From Robinsoniella peoriensis (GTDB lineage: Bacteria; Bacillota; Clostridia; Lachnospirales; Lachnospiraceae), in NCBI RefSeq assembly GCF_000797495.1, contig NZ_JTGN01000003.1, positions 232,357-296,356 of the forward strand: a DNA stretch of 64,000 nucleotides, in the 5' to 3' direction. The notes beneath the pieces were generated by a model. That model ran no database searches. It worked only from the letters and a program-made list of their open reading frames with translations, and was not told the DNA's origin. Below, piece by piece: positions 17,588 to 26,163 of this stretch (its first letter is position 1; the number at the start of each line of letters is the position of its first letter). A program made the position numbers and the translations under genes.

Positions 17588-18415
17588 ATGAAGAAAAAAG
17601 GCAGAAAGATTATCCTTTGGCTAAGCATGGTGCTGATCAGTTTTCTGTTTCTGTATCCCTTATTGTGGATGGTACTGACTTCTCTGAAGACAAAGGAAGA
17701 TGTAATGATGAATCCATTTGGATTGCCTGCAGAGTGGATGTTCAGCAATTATGCGGATGCATTTACCACATTTGATTTTCCAAGATTTTTCCTGAACAGC
17801 GTGGTATATACTGTGGGAACGATTTTACTTACGATATTTTGTGCGATCATGTTTGCTTATGCAGTTGCCAGAATGAGATTTAAGCTCAGCAGATTTATGG
17901 TAAACCTGCTGCAGGTGGGGATGATTGTCCCGGTATTTGTAATCGTGCTCTCTTTATTCAGTCTGATGGGAGATCTGGGAGTACGAAATACTTACCAGGG
18001 TATGATTATGCTCTATACCGCCAGTGCGCTGCCCATATCAGTAATTATATTTACCGGTTATTTCAGGTCCCTGCCATTTGAACTGGAGGAAGCAGCTTAT
18101 ATTGACGGCTGTGGTGTGTTCCGGACATTTTTCAGGATTATGGTTCCAATGGTGGCGCCGGCAGTAACTACCGTTGTTATTGTGGTATTCATGAATTATT
18201 CCTGGAATGAATTTTCACTGGCATATCTGCTGATCGATTCACAGAATATGAGGTCCCTTCCCATTTCATTGAATTATTTTACCTCATTAAGAGGCACGGA
18301 TTGGGGGCTGCTGGGAGCAACGATGGTAATGATCAGTGCGCCAGCCGTTCTGCTGAATATCGTATGTGGAGAAAAGATCGAAGATGCTCTGACGGCAACG
18401 TCGGCACTGAAGTAA
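17588..18415 (+). CDS. sugar ABC transporter permease (MalG/UgpE type)
   Basis: This 275-residue permease has six predicted membrane helices, with the first at about 11-32. The EAA coupling loop is LEEAAYIDGCGVFRTFF followed by RIMVPM, near 186-210. NYFTSLRGTDWGLLGA near 240 is the conserved region before the last helix of MalG-type permeases. GGAGG (17576-17580) lies directly behind a hairpin. It completes the importer begun at 15119, and the following URO-D gene is only 12 bp downstream, so transport and URO-D functions are cotranscribed. Confidence 0.92.
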   Translation: MKKKGRKIILWLSMVLISFLFLYPLLWMVLTSLKTKEDVMMNPFGLPAEWMFSNYADAFTTFDFPRFFLNSVVYTVGTILLTIFCAIMFAYAVARMRFKLSRFMVNLLQVGMIVPVFVIVLSLFSLMGDLGVRNTYQGMIMLYTASALPISVIIFTGYFRSLPFELEEAAYIDGCGVFRTFFRIMVPMVAPAVTTVVIVVFMNYSWNEFSLAYLLIDSQNMRSLPISLNYFTSLRGTDWGLLGATMVMISAPAVLLNIVCGEKIEDALTATSALK

Positions 18416-18427
18416 AAGGAGAAGCTT

Positions 18428-19582
18428 ATGACGAGAAAAGAACGATTGATGGCTGTTCTGCGGGGGGAGCCTGTAGACAGGCCGCCGGTATGCTTTTACG
18501 AGATCAATGGGTATTCGGAGGATGAGAATGACCCGGATCTGTTTAATATATATAACCACCCATCCTGGAAGCCTCTGCTGAAACTGGCAAGGGAAAAAAC
18601 AGACCGTATTATTATGTGTTATATACCATTTGTACATCCAGCCACACAGGTGGAAAAACAGACGGTAGTGACCTCCTATTTTGATGATCAGGGAAGAAAG
18701 CATGAGATTACGGAAATAAAGGCAGGGGAGCGTATACTGCGCCAGCATACCAGAAGAGATATGGATGTGAACACTGTGTGGATTCTGGAGCGTTTTATTA
18801 AGGATGAAACGGACCTGGAAGCCTGGATTTCCCTGCCTGCGGAAGAAATTGGAGAACCGGATTACAGACAGCTGCTATCAGTGGAAAGAGAAATCGGAGA
18901 CACTGGCATTGTAATGATAGAAACGGGGGATGCCCTGTGTGAGATAGCGTCCCTGATGGATATGGAAGAGTACATGATCATAGCGATGACCGAGCAGGAA
19001 CTCTTTCATAAAGCGCTGCAAAAGGCGCAGGAAATATTACTGAAGAAAACGGCGCGGATCGCAGAAGACCTGCCGGGGCGCCTTTGGAGGATATATGGTC
19101 CGGAATATGCTGCACCGCCATATTTGCCGCCATATTTGTACAAAGAATACGTGACAGATTATGACAGGGAGCTGGTATTAACAATACAGAGGCATGGAGG
19201 TTTTGCCAGAATCCACCAGCATGGAAGGCAGAAAGATATTCTTAAATATACCGCAGAGACCGGGTGCTCCGGGCTGGATCCCATCGAACCTGTTCCCCAG
19301 GGTGATGTGGAATTATCCGAAGTCCGCAAAAAATATGGCCAGCAGATGGTGTTGTTTGGAGGACTTGAAATCAGTGATATCGAACAGATGGGGCAGGAAG
19401 CATTTAAAATTAAAGTGGAAGAGGCTGTGCGTCAGGGGATGTCAGGTGAAGGAAGAGGATTTGTGCTGATGCCTTCTGCCTGCCCGCTGGGAAGGGTACT
19501 TTCCGAAAATGCCTATAAAAATTATGAAGTGATGATTGAAGTTGCAGAACGTTATTCAACAACAGGAGGACAGAGCGGATGA
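18428..19582 (+). CDS. URO-D-family protein, HQHG variant
   Basis: The 384-residue member of the URO-D/MtaA superfamily begins with the family start RKERLMAVLRGEPVDRPP. The segment equivalent to the zinc-binding HxCG loop reads HQHGRQKD, so the Cys is replaced by His, and LFGGLEISDIEQMG stands where relatives have GGIDTQ. The end is MPSACPLGRVLSENAY. It is the most divergent of the four URO-D proteins in this locus. The upstream permease is 12 bp away and the downstream dehydrogenase overlaps by 4 bp (ATGA), so it belongs to the transporter operon. The substrate is unknown; a methyl- or carboxyl-group reaction on an imported compound is an inference. Confidence 0.82.
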   Translation: MTRKERLMAVLRGEPVDRPPVCFYEINGYSEDENDPDLFNIYNHPSWKPLLKLAREKTDRIIMCYIPFVHPATQVEKQTVVTSYFDDQGRKHEITEIKAGERILRQHTRRDMDVNTVWILERFIKDETDLEAWISLPAEEIGEPDYRQLLSVEREIGDTGIVMIETGDALCEIASLMDMEEYMIIAMTEQELFHKALQKAQEILLKKTARIAEDLPGRLWRIYGPEYAAPPYLPPYLYKEYVTDYDRELVLTIQRHGGFARIHQHGRQKDILKYTAETGCSGLDPIEPVPQGDVELSEVRKKYGQQMVLFGGLEISDIEQMGQEAFKIKVEEAVRQGMSGEGRGFVLMPSACPLGRVLSENAYKNYEVMIEVAERYSTTGGQSG

Positions 19583-20823
19583 AAAAGATAAAGGCAGCAC
19601 TAATCGGTGCGGGACAGCGGGGAGCACAGGCTTATGCTTCCTATGCATGCAGGCATCCGGAAGAACTGGAGTTTATTGCAGTGGCGGAACCCGATGCCAG
19701 TCGGAGACAAGCCTTTCAGAAGGAGTTTCAGATTCCAAAAGAGAACTGTTATGAAGATTGGGAAACTTTTTTAGAGCAGGATAAAATGGCAGATGCTGTC
19801 CTGATCTGTACACAGGATCAGGACCACTTTTTACCAACATTAAAGGCAATGGAGAAAGGGTATCATATTCTATTGGAAAAGCCTGTTTCCAATCATCCGG
19901 ATGAATGCAATACAATTGAAAAAGCGTTATCTGCTTATCCGAATGTATTCTTAGTATGCCATGTACTTCGTTATACCCCATTTTTCAAGACCTTAAAAAG
20001 ATTGTTAGATGAAAATAAAATTGGTGAACTGCAGAATATTCAGTTGATTGAAAATGTAGGATATTGGCATCAGGCACATAGTTTTGTCCGCGGAAACTGG
20101 AGAAACAGCAAGACCTCCAGCCCTATGATCCTGGCAAAATGCTGCCATGATATGGATATCCTTTTGTGGCTGGCAGATTCTGACTGCAGCAGAGTATCTT
20201 CCTTTGGCTCTTTGGGGCATTTCAAAAAGGAAAAGGCACCGGCGGGAGCTGCTAAACGATGTACGGATGGATGTCCGGCAGCAGATGAGTGTGCCTATTA
20301 TGCCCCGGGGATATATATAGACTGGAAGGATAACTGGCAGGCAGATGTAATTAAAAAAGTAGTCAGCCAGGATACCAGTGAGGAAGCTATCCTGGAAGCG
20401 CTTCGGACTGGTCCATATGGCAGATGCGTTTATGACTGCGATAACGATGTGGTTGACCATCAGGTGGTCAATCTGGAATTTACCAATAAAGTTACAGCTT
20501 CCTTTACCATGAGTGCGTTTTCATGGGATTGCAGCAGAGTAATTAAGCTCATGGGAAGCAAAGGGGAAATAAACGGCAGACTGGAAGAGGATGAGATTGA
20601 ACTGATCGATTTTAAGAAGGGAAAGAAAGAGACCATTCTGATTGATGCCATAAAGGAAGGACATGGCGGCGGAGACTATGGAATAATGAAAGAATTCCTG
20701 AGGCTGATCAGAGAAAATGTAGATGGGGCAGGGGATAAGAGTGCGTTGTCTGCGCTTCAGGGGCACAGAATTGCTTTTGCAGCAGAAGAAGCAAGGGTAA
20801 CGGGAACGGTTGTTGAGATGTAG
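19579..20823 (+). CDS. Gfo/Idh/MocA-family NAD(P)-dependent oxidoreductase
   Basis: The 414-residue protein has an N-terminal Rossmann fold with GAGQRG (about 10-15), the family EKPVS motif with its catalytic Lys (about 95-99), and the C-terminal alpha/beta sheet domain (130-400). A Cys-rich insert (residues about 225-238, RCTDGCPAADECAYY) resembles clusters seen in some sugar-acid dehydrogenases. Such enzymes oxidise sugars, inositols or sugar acids. The start overlaps the preceding URO-D stop (ATGA), so translation is coupled. Association with the sugar importer suggests it processes the imported carbohydrate. Confidence 0.9.
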   Translation: MKKIKAALIGAGQRGAQAYASYACRHPEELEFIAVAEPDASRRQAFQKEFQIPKENCYEDWETFLEQDKMADAVLICTQDQDHFLPTLKAMEKGYHILLEKPVSNHPDECNTIEKALSAYPNVFLVCHVLRYTPFFKTLKRLLDENKIGELQNIQLIENVGYWHQAHSFVRGNWRNSKTSSPMILAKCCHDMDILLWLADSDCSRVSSFGSLGHFKKEKAPAGAAKRCTDGCPAADECAYYAPGIYIDWKDNWQADVIKKVVSQDTSEEAILEALRTGPYGRCVYDCDNDVVDHQVVNLEFTNKVTASFTMSAFSWDCSRVIKLMGSKGEINGRLEEDEIELIDFKKGKKETILIDAIKEGHGGGDYGIMKEFLRLIRENVDGAGDKSALSALQGHRIAFAAEEARVTGTVVEM

Positions 20824-20915
20824 GTTGGGGAAAGAATTAAGCTGAGGGAAGTTGGGAACAGATGGGATATGTGTACTAGATGCATATGAAGAACAGGATT
20901 CGGAAAGGAAATACT

Positions 20916-21941
20916 ATGACAGGCAGAGAGCGGGTAATAAACTGCATAAAACATTTGGATACAGATAGAATACCCCATTATATTGAGCTGGGATCGGAAG
21001 AACTGGAAAAGATGCGCCAATTTACCGGAATAAGCAATTATCAGGATACGCTGGATAATGATATTGATATGATGGGTATAGATGGCGGATATACAGAAGT
21101 CGAAAACATGCCGGGATATTATATGGACGATTTTGGTGTGTGCTGGAACCGAAACGGTGCGGATAAGGATATTGGAGTGATTGATTCCTGTATTCTTTGT
21201 GAACCGGAGGATTTAAAGTCTTATACTTTTCCGGAAATTAAGGAAGAACAGGTACGTGAAAAGCTAAAGCAGCTTGCAGAAAATGGGAAAGCGTCTTTTA
21301 AAACAGCTTCTATCAGTTTCTCCATGTTCGAGCGTGCGTGGACACTGTGCGGAATGGAGAATTTACTGGTTTTCATGATCGAAGAACCGGATTTTGTACA
21401 TGAACTGCTGGGAAAGATCTGCGATTATAACTGTCGTTTAATACAGATTGCATTAGAGTATGATATTGACGGCATATGCCTTGGAGATGATTGGGGGCAG
21501 CAGAGAGGAATGATCATGGGACCTGAGAAATGGAGGGAATTCATTCAGCCCCAAATGAAAAGGATGTATCACCAGATCAAAAGCGCTGGAAAATATGTTA
21601 TCCAGCATTCTTGCGGGGACATTGAAGCTGTCTTTGAAGATCTTATAGAGATTGGTCTGGATGTCTATCAGACCTTTCAGCCTGAAATCTATGATATGGC
21701 AAAAATAAAGAAGAAAACAGGAGGCAGACTTACCTTTTGGGGTGGTATCAGTACCCAGACCTTATTGCCTTTTGCTGAACCGCAAGAGGTAAAGGATGTT
21801 ATTATCAGAACGGCAGGCATTATGAAAGGAAACGGTGGATATATTCTGGCACCCACACACGCAGTTCCGGGAGATGTACCAGTTGAGAATATTCAGATTA
21901 TGGCTGAGGTATTTAAAAATCAGGATAGATATTTAGTGTAG
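20916..21941 (+). CDS. URO-D/MtaA-family protein with intact HxCG motif
   Basis: The frame is open from 20880, but ATG 20916 follows GGAAAGGAAATACT and gives the canonical start MTGRERVINCIKHLDTDRIP, a protein of 341 residues. It carries LGDDWGQQRGMIMGPEKW in the middle and APTHAVPGDVPVENI at the end, as in the 10142 paralogue. Unlike the other three, it retains His-Ser-Cys-Gly (HSCGDI), the zinc-binding loop of MtaA/CmuA methyltransferases. This makes it the best candidate for a catalytically active methyltransferase here. A 92-bp gap separates it from the dehydrogenase gene. Confidence 0.85.
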   Translation: MTGRERVINCIKHLDTDRIPHYIELGSEELEKMRQFTGISNYQDTLDNDIDMMGIDGGYTEVENMPGYYMDDFGVCWNRNGADKDIGVIDSCILCEPEDLKSYTFPEIKEEQVREKLKQLAENGKASFKTASISFSMFERAWTLCGMENLLVFMIEEPDFVHELLGKICDYNCRLIQIALEYDIDGICLGDDWGQQRGMIMGPEKWREFIQPQMKRMYHQIKSAGKYVIQHSCGDIEAVFEDLIEIGLDVYQTFQPEIYDMAKIKKKTGGRLTFWGGISTQTLLPFAEPQEVKDVIIRTAGIMKGNGGYILAPTHAVPGDVPVENIQIMAEVFKNQDRYLV

Positions 21942-21982
21942 ATTGGAGCAATTATCTGGTATTACTGCGAAGGTTTTGTAAT

Positions 21983-23093
21983 GTTCTATTAAATGAATTA
22001 TATTTGGGTTTAGTTGAGGAAGGACGCTTTGTAGATGATAGGTAGTGTACGGAAAGAGAAGGGGGCGGACCAGGACATTGATTTGGAAGGCTTACCGCAG
22101 AACTGGCATTTTCTAACCTTCCCAGAGCCCTTTTTGGCGGCACGCGGGCATTCGCTCCGAAATCCTGATGCATTTCGCAGCTCACTGCCCGCTTACAATC
22201 CGATGGGAGCCAGTCGAATTGTATCCGCCAAAAAGCACTCTGGGAAGGTAAGTAAATACTCAGCTCTGCTATACGCCTTCCAAACACCTGTCCTGGTCCG
22301 CCGCCTTCTCTTTTCGGGATAGCATTCATTGATACAAAGCTGGTTTTCTCAGGATGATGGAACCCTGGGGTTGTGGCATGTTGGACGCGATTGGCGTAAA
22401 GCTAATGATGTCAAGAAACTGATCTAGAGAACGGGATTTGTTTTTCTTTCTGTGATCAGAAAAAGAAGCAGACTTTCATCTTCTTTTATGCATAAACAGC
22501 CAAAAATATACTGCGTTCCATCCAATAAAGAATAGACAGTTTTAGCCTCAGTGCATCTATCATGCTGAAAACGATTAGCATAAAGCAACTGAACTTATCA
22601 CCGTAATTTGTTTCTTCATTCCAGAAAAAGTAGCAAACTTTCATCTTTTACGCATAAATAGCCGAAACATATCACGCTGCATCCAATAAAGAACAGCCAG
22701 CCACAGCCCAGGGGTCCGACCATGCTGAGAAAACCAGCTTTGTGGCAGTAAACTGGATCTCGGAAAGATGGGTGTGGGAAACTGATATGGGCGGAGGAAG
22801 CGTAGAGCAGAGCTGAGTATTTACTTAGCTTTGCGGAGTGTTTTTTGGCGGATAGTATTCGATTGGTTCCCATCGGATACTAAGCGGGCACTGAGCTGCG
22901 AAATGCATTAGGATTTCGGAGCGAATGCCCGCGTGCCGCCAAAAAGCGCTCCGCAAAGGTTAGAAAATACCAGTTCTGCGGCAAGCTGACGGAGTCCATA
23001 TCAGTTTCCCACCCCCATCTTTTCGTACACTACCTATATTACACAAAGCGTCCCTTTCTCAGCTAAACCCCAATATAAGTCACCTAATAGAAC
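21983..23093. repeat. 1.1-kb nested inverted-repeat element without genes
   Basis: Two arms (about 21983-22395 and 22690-23093) are diverged inverted copies starting with GTTCTATTA and ending with TAATAGAAC. Each arm contains its own roughly 270-bp palindrome. In the left arm GGCGGACCAGGACA (from 22063) pairs with TGTCCTGGTCCGCC, then GGAAGGC/GCCTTCC, TTTTTGGCGG/CCGCCAAAAAG, GCGGGCA/TGCCCGC and CGAAAT/ATTTCG. The loop (22396-22690) holds one copy of a roughly 130-bp sequence that recurs directly at 22621-22755. Open frames inside are on both strands of the palindrome and have no ribosome sites, so I see no gene. Confidence 0.8.
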
Positions 23094-23147
23094 CCTATAA
23101 AACGTTCGCTCTAGCACGCTTTAGCAGATGAGATTTGAACTTATAAA

Positions 23148-23192
23148 GCATATGCACCATCGGACACTGAATCTGCCCGAAGTGCATATGCT
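23148..23192. repeat. perfect 11-bp-stem hairpin
   Basis: AGCATATGCAC (23148-23158) pairs exactly with GTGCATATGCT (23182-23192). It lies in the gene-free stretch between the large palindrome and the minus-strand URO-D gene. No T-run follows on either strand, so it is not an evident terminator. A weaker hairpin (AATGTATTA/TAATACAT) lies at about 23243-23269. Confidence 0.6.
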
Positions 23193-23306
23193 GATAGATT
23201 TATTAGTGGATATAGTATTGAATGTATTAGCAGATGTAGCTCGAATGTATTAGTATATCTAGTAATACATCTAAACCCAGATCTAAAGCCAGATTTCAAA
23301 TATTAG

Positions 23307-24359
23307 TTATGAGTAATATACAGCGTATTCCTCCATAGCATCCATAACAGCCACGATATTTTCTAACGGAATCCCCGGATATAGTCCATAAATCATCATT
23401 AGTCCACCTTTGGGAGATGACAGCTTACGAACTTCTTCCTTTATGAGGCTATGGATCTGATCGGGTGATCCCTGGGAAGTGATAGTCTGACGGTCGATGT
23501 CAAGTTCCAGGCAGACACGCCCCGCCAGACGATCCTTAATCCAGTCGATGCCATTTACGAGATCCTGGAGGTTGATGATGCCGACACCACTTACCAAAAG
23601 CTCATCAAGCAGCAATCGTATATCACCGTCAGAGTGCATATGCACGATGGTGCCTTTGTCTAAGGCAGGTTTCATCAGGCGTTTATAGCTTGGACTAATG
23701 AATTTCCGGAAATGGTGGGGAGACAGCATAGGGCCCGTCTGCATGCCCAGATCTTCCGGATAGGTAATGATATCCACATCCATATCCAGATATTTATGGA
23801 TAATGTACAGGTTAAAGGATTCAATCATGTCTATAAGCTGTGTAAGGTTTGGTTCTTCGTCAGCCATATCAAATATGAGATTTTCATATCCTCTGATATC
23901 ACACAGCTGGAGGAAGGTATGTCCGTGTCTGAGTCCGGCTTTTGCAAGTTTTCCCTGACTTTGCAGGTCTCTGATGCGTTTTGCTTCCACAGTCCAGTCC
24001 ACAGGTCCGATACCCATGCAGCATGCCGGGTCAGGACCTTTATAGCTTTCAAATGAGTCCCAGGATGACAGAGCATGTTCCGTTACCGTTCCAGTAATGC
24101 CATCCATACTTGTATGCCAGATGCAACCCCAATCATCCTTAAAGGGGACATCTTTCTTTGCGACTGCGGCGTATTTGGGTATATAGGGGATAGTCGGTCT
24201 ATGAAAATCCGGAAATAACAGCGGATGGCGCTCCATTTGTTCAAATAGAAAATCCTGAGGGTAGGAATTCCAGCAGGAGTCATTGATTTTAAATGTCATG
24301 GGGATATAATCGGGCGATTCAAACCGGATGGCTTTTAACATATTTTCTTTTGGTGTCAT
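23307..24359 (-). CDS. URO-D-family protein, HSDGD variant
   Basis: The start ATG at 24359 follows AAGAAAGGAAAC and gives MTPKENMLKAIRFESPDYIP, the family N-terminus; the frame is open a further 48 bp upstream without a better site. The 350-residue product has YPEDLGMQTGPMLSPHHF in the middle, HMHSDGDIRLLL at the metal-loop position (Asp in place of Cys) and MIYGLYPGIPLENIVAVM at the end. It is the fourth URO-D paralogue and the only one on the minus strand. It is divergent from an AraC gene, which probably regulates it. Confidence 0.83.
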   Translation of the reverse strand: MTPKENMLKAIRFESPDYIPMTFKINDSCWNSYPQDFLFEQMERHPLLFPDFHRPTIPYIPKYAAVAKKDVPFKDDWGCIWHTSMDGITGTVTEHALSSWDSFESYKGPDPACCMGIGPVDWTVEAKRIRDLQSQGKLAKAGLRHGHTFLQLCDIRGYENLIFDMADEEPNLTQLIDMIESFNLYIIHKYLDMDVDIITYPEDLGMQTGPMLSPHHFRKFISPSYKRLMKPALDKGTIVHMHSDGDIRLLLDELLVSGVGIINLQDLVNGIDWIKDRLAGRVCLELDIDRQTITSQGSPDQIHSLIKEEVRKLSSPKGGLMMIYGLYPGIPLENIVAVMDAMEEYAVYYS

Positions 24360-24492
24360 AATGTGTTTCCTTTCTTGCTGATTTTTGTTAAGATTATTGT
24401 AAATCAAAATTGACAGTTTGGCTTTTGAGTTTTTATTGCAGTTGAAAATGAAACATAGATTTCGGCTGGGAGCCTTATGGAGGATAACAACG

Positions 24493-25485
24493 GTGAAAAA
24501 AGATAAAAAGATCGTGGAGTATTACCAGGATGAACGTATGCTGTTCCGGTTGGGGAAAGTAAATTATACTAAAGCCCACAGACCGCTGACAGTACACACC
24601 CATGAAGATATGACAGAATTTGTATTTTTGATAAAAGGCTGTCAAATTTACAGTGTGGAGGAAAAATCCTATAAGGTTAACAGCGGGGATATTTTTGTTG
24701 CCAGGCCGGGAGAATGGCATAGTACCGGAGGGAATCCGGAAGATAAAGCATCTTTGTATTATTTAATTATCGACTTGAAAAATGTAATACAATCAGGGGT
24801 TATTTGTGATAAATCTGAAGCACAGGGTTTTATCTCACATTTTGAAATAGAAACCGGAAGGATTTATCAGGGAAATGACCAAATGATCGGGCTGTGCAAA
24901 GAGATTATGGAAATCATGCTGAGTCCGGATAAATTTTATCGTACAAGAATTCGAAACGCGCTGTCATCTCTGATGCTGTTAATGACTGCCTGCCCGGCAA
25001 AATATGAAGAAAATATTATGGGAAATATACAGGAACAAATAGAAGATAATATAGAAGATAATATAGAAGATAATATAGATGATAAGAAGGAGGAGACAGA
25101 GGAGAAAAAAGAGAGGAAGGATAAAAAAGAGAAAAAGGATAAAAAAGAAGAAAAGCAGATGAAAGAAGTTTTACAATATATAGAAAATCATATCAAAGAT
25201 GATATAAAAATAGAAGAGCTGGCGAAACAGATGGCGCTGTCTGTTTCGCGCTTCCATTTTAATTTTGTGAAAGCAACAGGGATCCCGCCCAGGGAATATA
25301 TATTGCGCCGGAAAATAGAATCAGCAAAAAATGAACTATGGAGCAGTGACAGGACGGTTACCGAGATTGCATACGAGTATGGGTTCTCTTCCAGCCAGTA
25401 TTTTGCAACAGTTTTTAAACGGTTTTGCTATATGTCTCCATTGGATTATCGGTGCAGTGCCGAATCTCATCATCATCCATTATAA
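24493..25485 (+). CDS. AraC-family regulator with cupin sensor and charged linker
   Basis: I place the start at GTG 24493, 9 nt after GGAGG (24479-24483); the frame is open from 24418. The roughly 330-residue protein has a cupin domain (HTHEDMTEFVFLIKG, then SGDIFVARPGEWHST), a helical linker, and a C-terminal AraC double helix-turn-helix (about 225-325, including GFSSSQYFATVFKRF). The linker contains four IEDN-type repeats from a 12-bp DNA repeat (25039-25086), then a Lys/Glu-rich run. It is divergent from the minus-strand URO-D gene. The last 71 bp overlap the convergent peptidase gene. Confidence 0.85.
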   Translation: MKKDKKIVEYYQDERMLFRLGKVNYTKAHRPLTVHTHEDMTEFVFLIKGCQIYSVEEKSYKVNSGDIFVARPGEWHSTGGNPEDKASLYYLIIDLKNVIQSGVICDKSEAQGFISHFEIETGRIYQGNDQMIGLCKEIMEIMLSPDKFYRTRIRNALSSLMLLMTACPAKYEENIMGNIQEQIEDNIEDNIEDNIDDKKEETEEKKERKDKKEKKDKKEEKQMKEVLQYIENHIKDDIKIEELAKQMALSVSRFHFNFVKATGIPPREYILRRKIESAKNELWSSDRTVTEIAYEYGFSSSQYFATVFKRFCYMSPLDYRCSAESHHHPL

Positions 25486-26059
25486 TTGCCTCATGGTTGC
25501 TGATAGGAAGTAATTTTAATTCAGATGAGTATTGACTCATAATTTTATGTGCTGCTTTCTTAAATGGAAAATTGGTATAATGGGGCACTGTATAGAAATC
25601 CACCAAATTTAGAGCATCAAAATTAAGCAGACCTGGAGCTTTTTTGAGACTGTCCATTCCTTTGGCATATTCAATATTAGCAGCAGTAACCATAGCTCCG
25701 GCAGACTCTCCAATGTATAATTTACCCGCATTTACCTCTTCTATAATAATTTTATCTGCTCCGGTTCTTTTTAACTCTTTCAATAGAAAAAACGTGTTTC
25801 CCCCAGTTACATAGATGATATCATTGTATTTTAATTTTGTGCGTATTTCTTCAGCCGTTGCTGTGGATAGTTCCAGTTCGTCTACAATAGCACCTAACTT
25901 TTCAAGTGCTTTCTTCCCGGCTTCCACATAGAAAACAACGTTTTCAACCATACTGGCCGTAGGAATAAAAGTCACAATTTTCCCCTTTATGTTTCGCTCA
26001 AAGTCAGCGAATAGGGGGCATACATCTTTAAATGAAGCGGCTAAGAAAATTCTTTTCAT
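25415..26059 (-). CDS. peptidase S51 (dipeptidase E-like) protein
   Basis: The 214-residue protein belongs to the S51 serine peptidase family. The nucleophile Ser119 lies in the elbow IGESAGAMV, preceded by the diagnostic VTGGNTFFLL, and FYTVPHYTN supplies the conserved His region. Homologues cleave Asp-X dipeptides or act on related amide bonds. The conserved core ends near ISNHEAIIMDDDEI; the last 15-20 residues (ending ETYSKTV) lie wholly inside the overlap with the convergent AraC gene, so the C-terminus may have been replaced at a junction. GGAAG precedes the ATG. A WYL-domain regulator is divergent and probably controls it. Confidence 0.85.
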   Translation of the reverse strand: MKRIFLAASFKDVCPLFADFERNIKGKIVTFIPTASMVENVVFYVEAGKKALEKLGAIVDELELSTATAEEIRTKLKYNDIIYVTGGNTFFLLKELKRTGADKIIIEEVNAGKLYIGESAGAMVTAANIEYAKGMDSLKKAPGLLNFDALNLVDFYTVPHYTNFPFKKAAHKIMSQYSSELKLLPISNHEAIIMDDDEIRHCTDNPMETYSKTV

Positions 26060-26163
26060 GTTTTACACTCTTCCTTCTTTTTTGTATTGGATAATTGAAG
26101 TATAATATAAAAAGGTTTCAACTGATGATACCTTTTAGAGGAATTTATATTAGGTGGTGGAGA

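Noticed and set aside
22035..22322. Open frames on both strands inside the large palindrome (also 21952-22329 and 22616-22873)
   Set aside because: They follow from the inverted repeats, have no ribosome sites and read as low-quality Ser/Pro/Arg-rich proteins.
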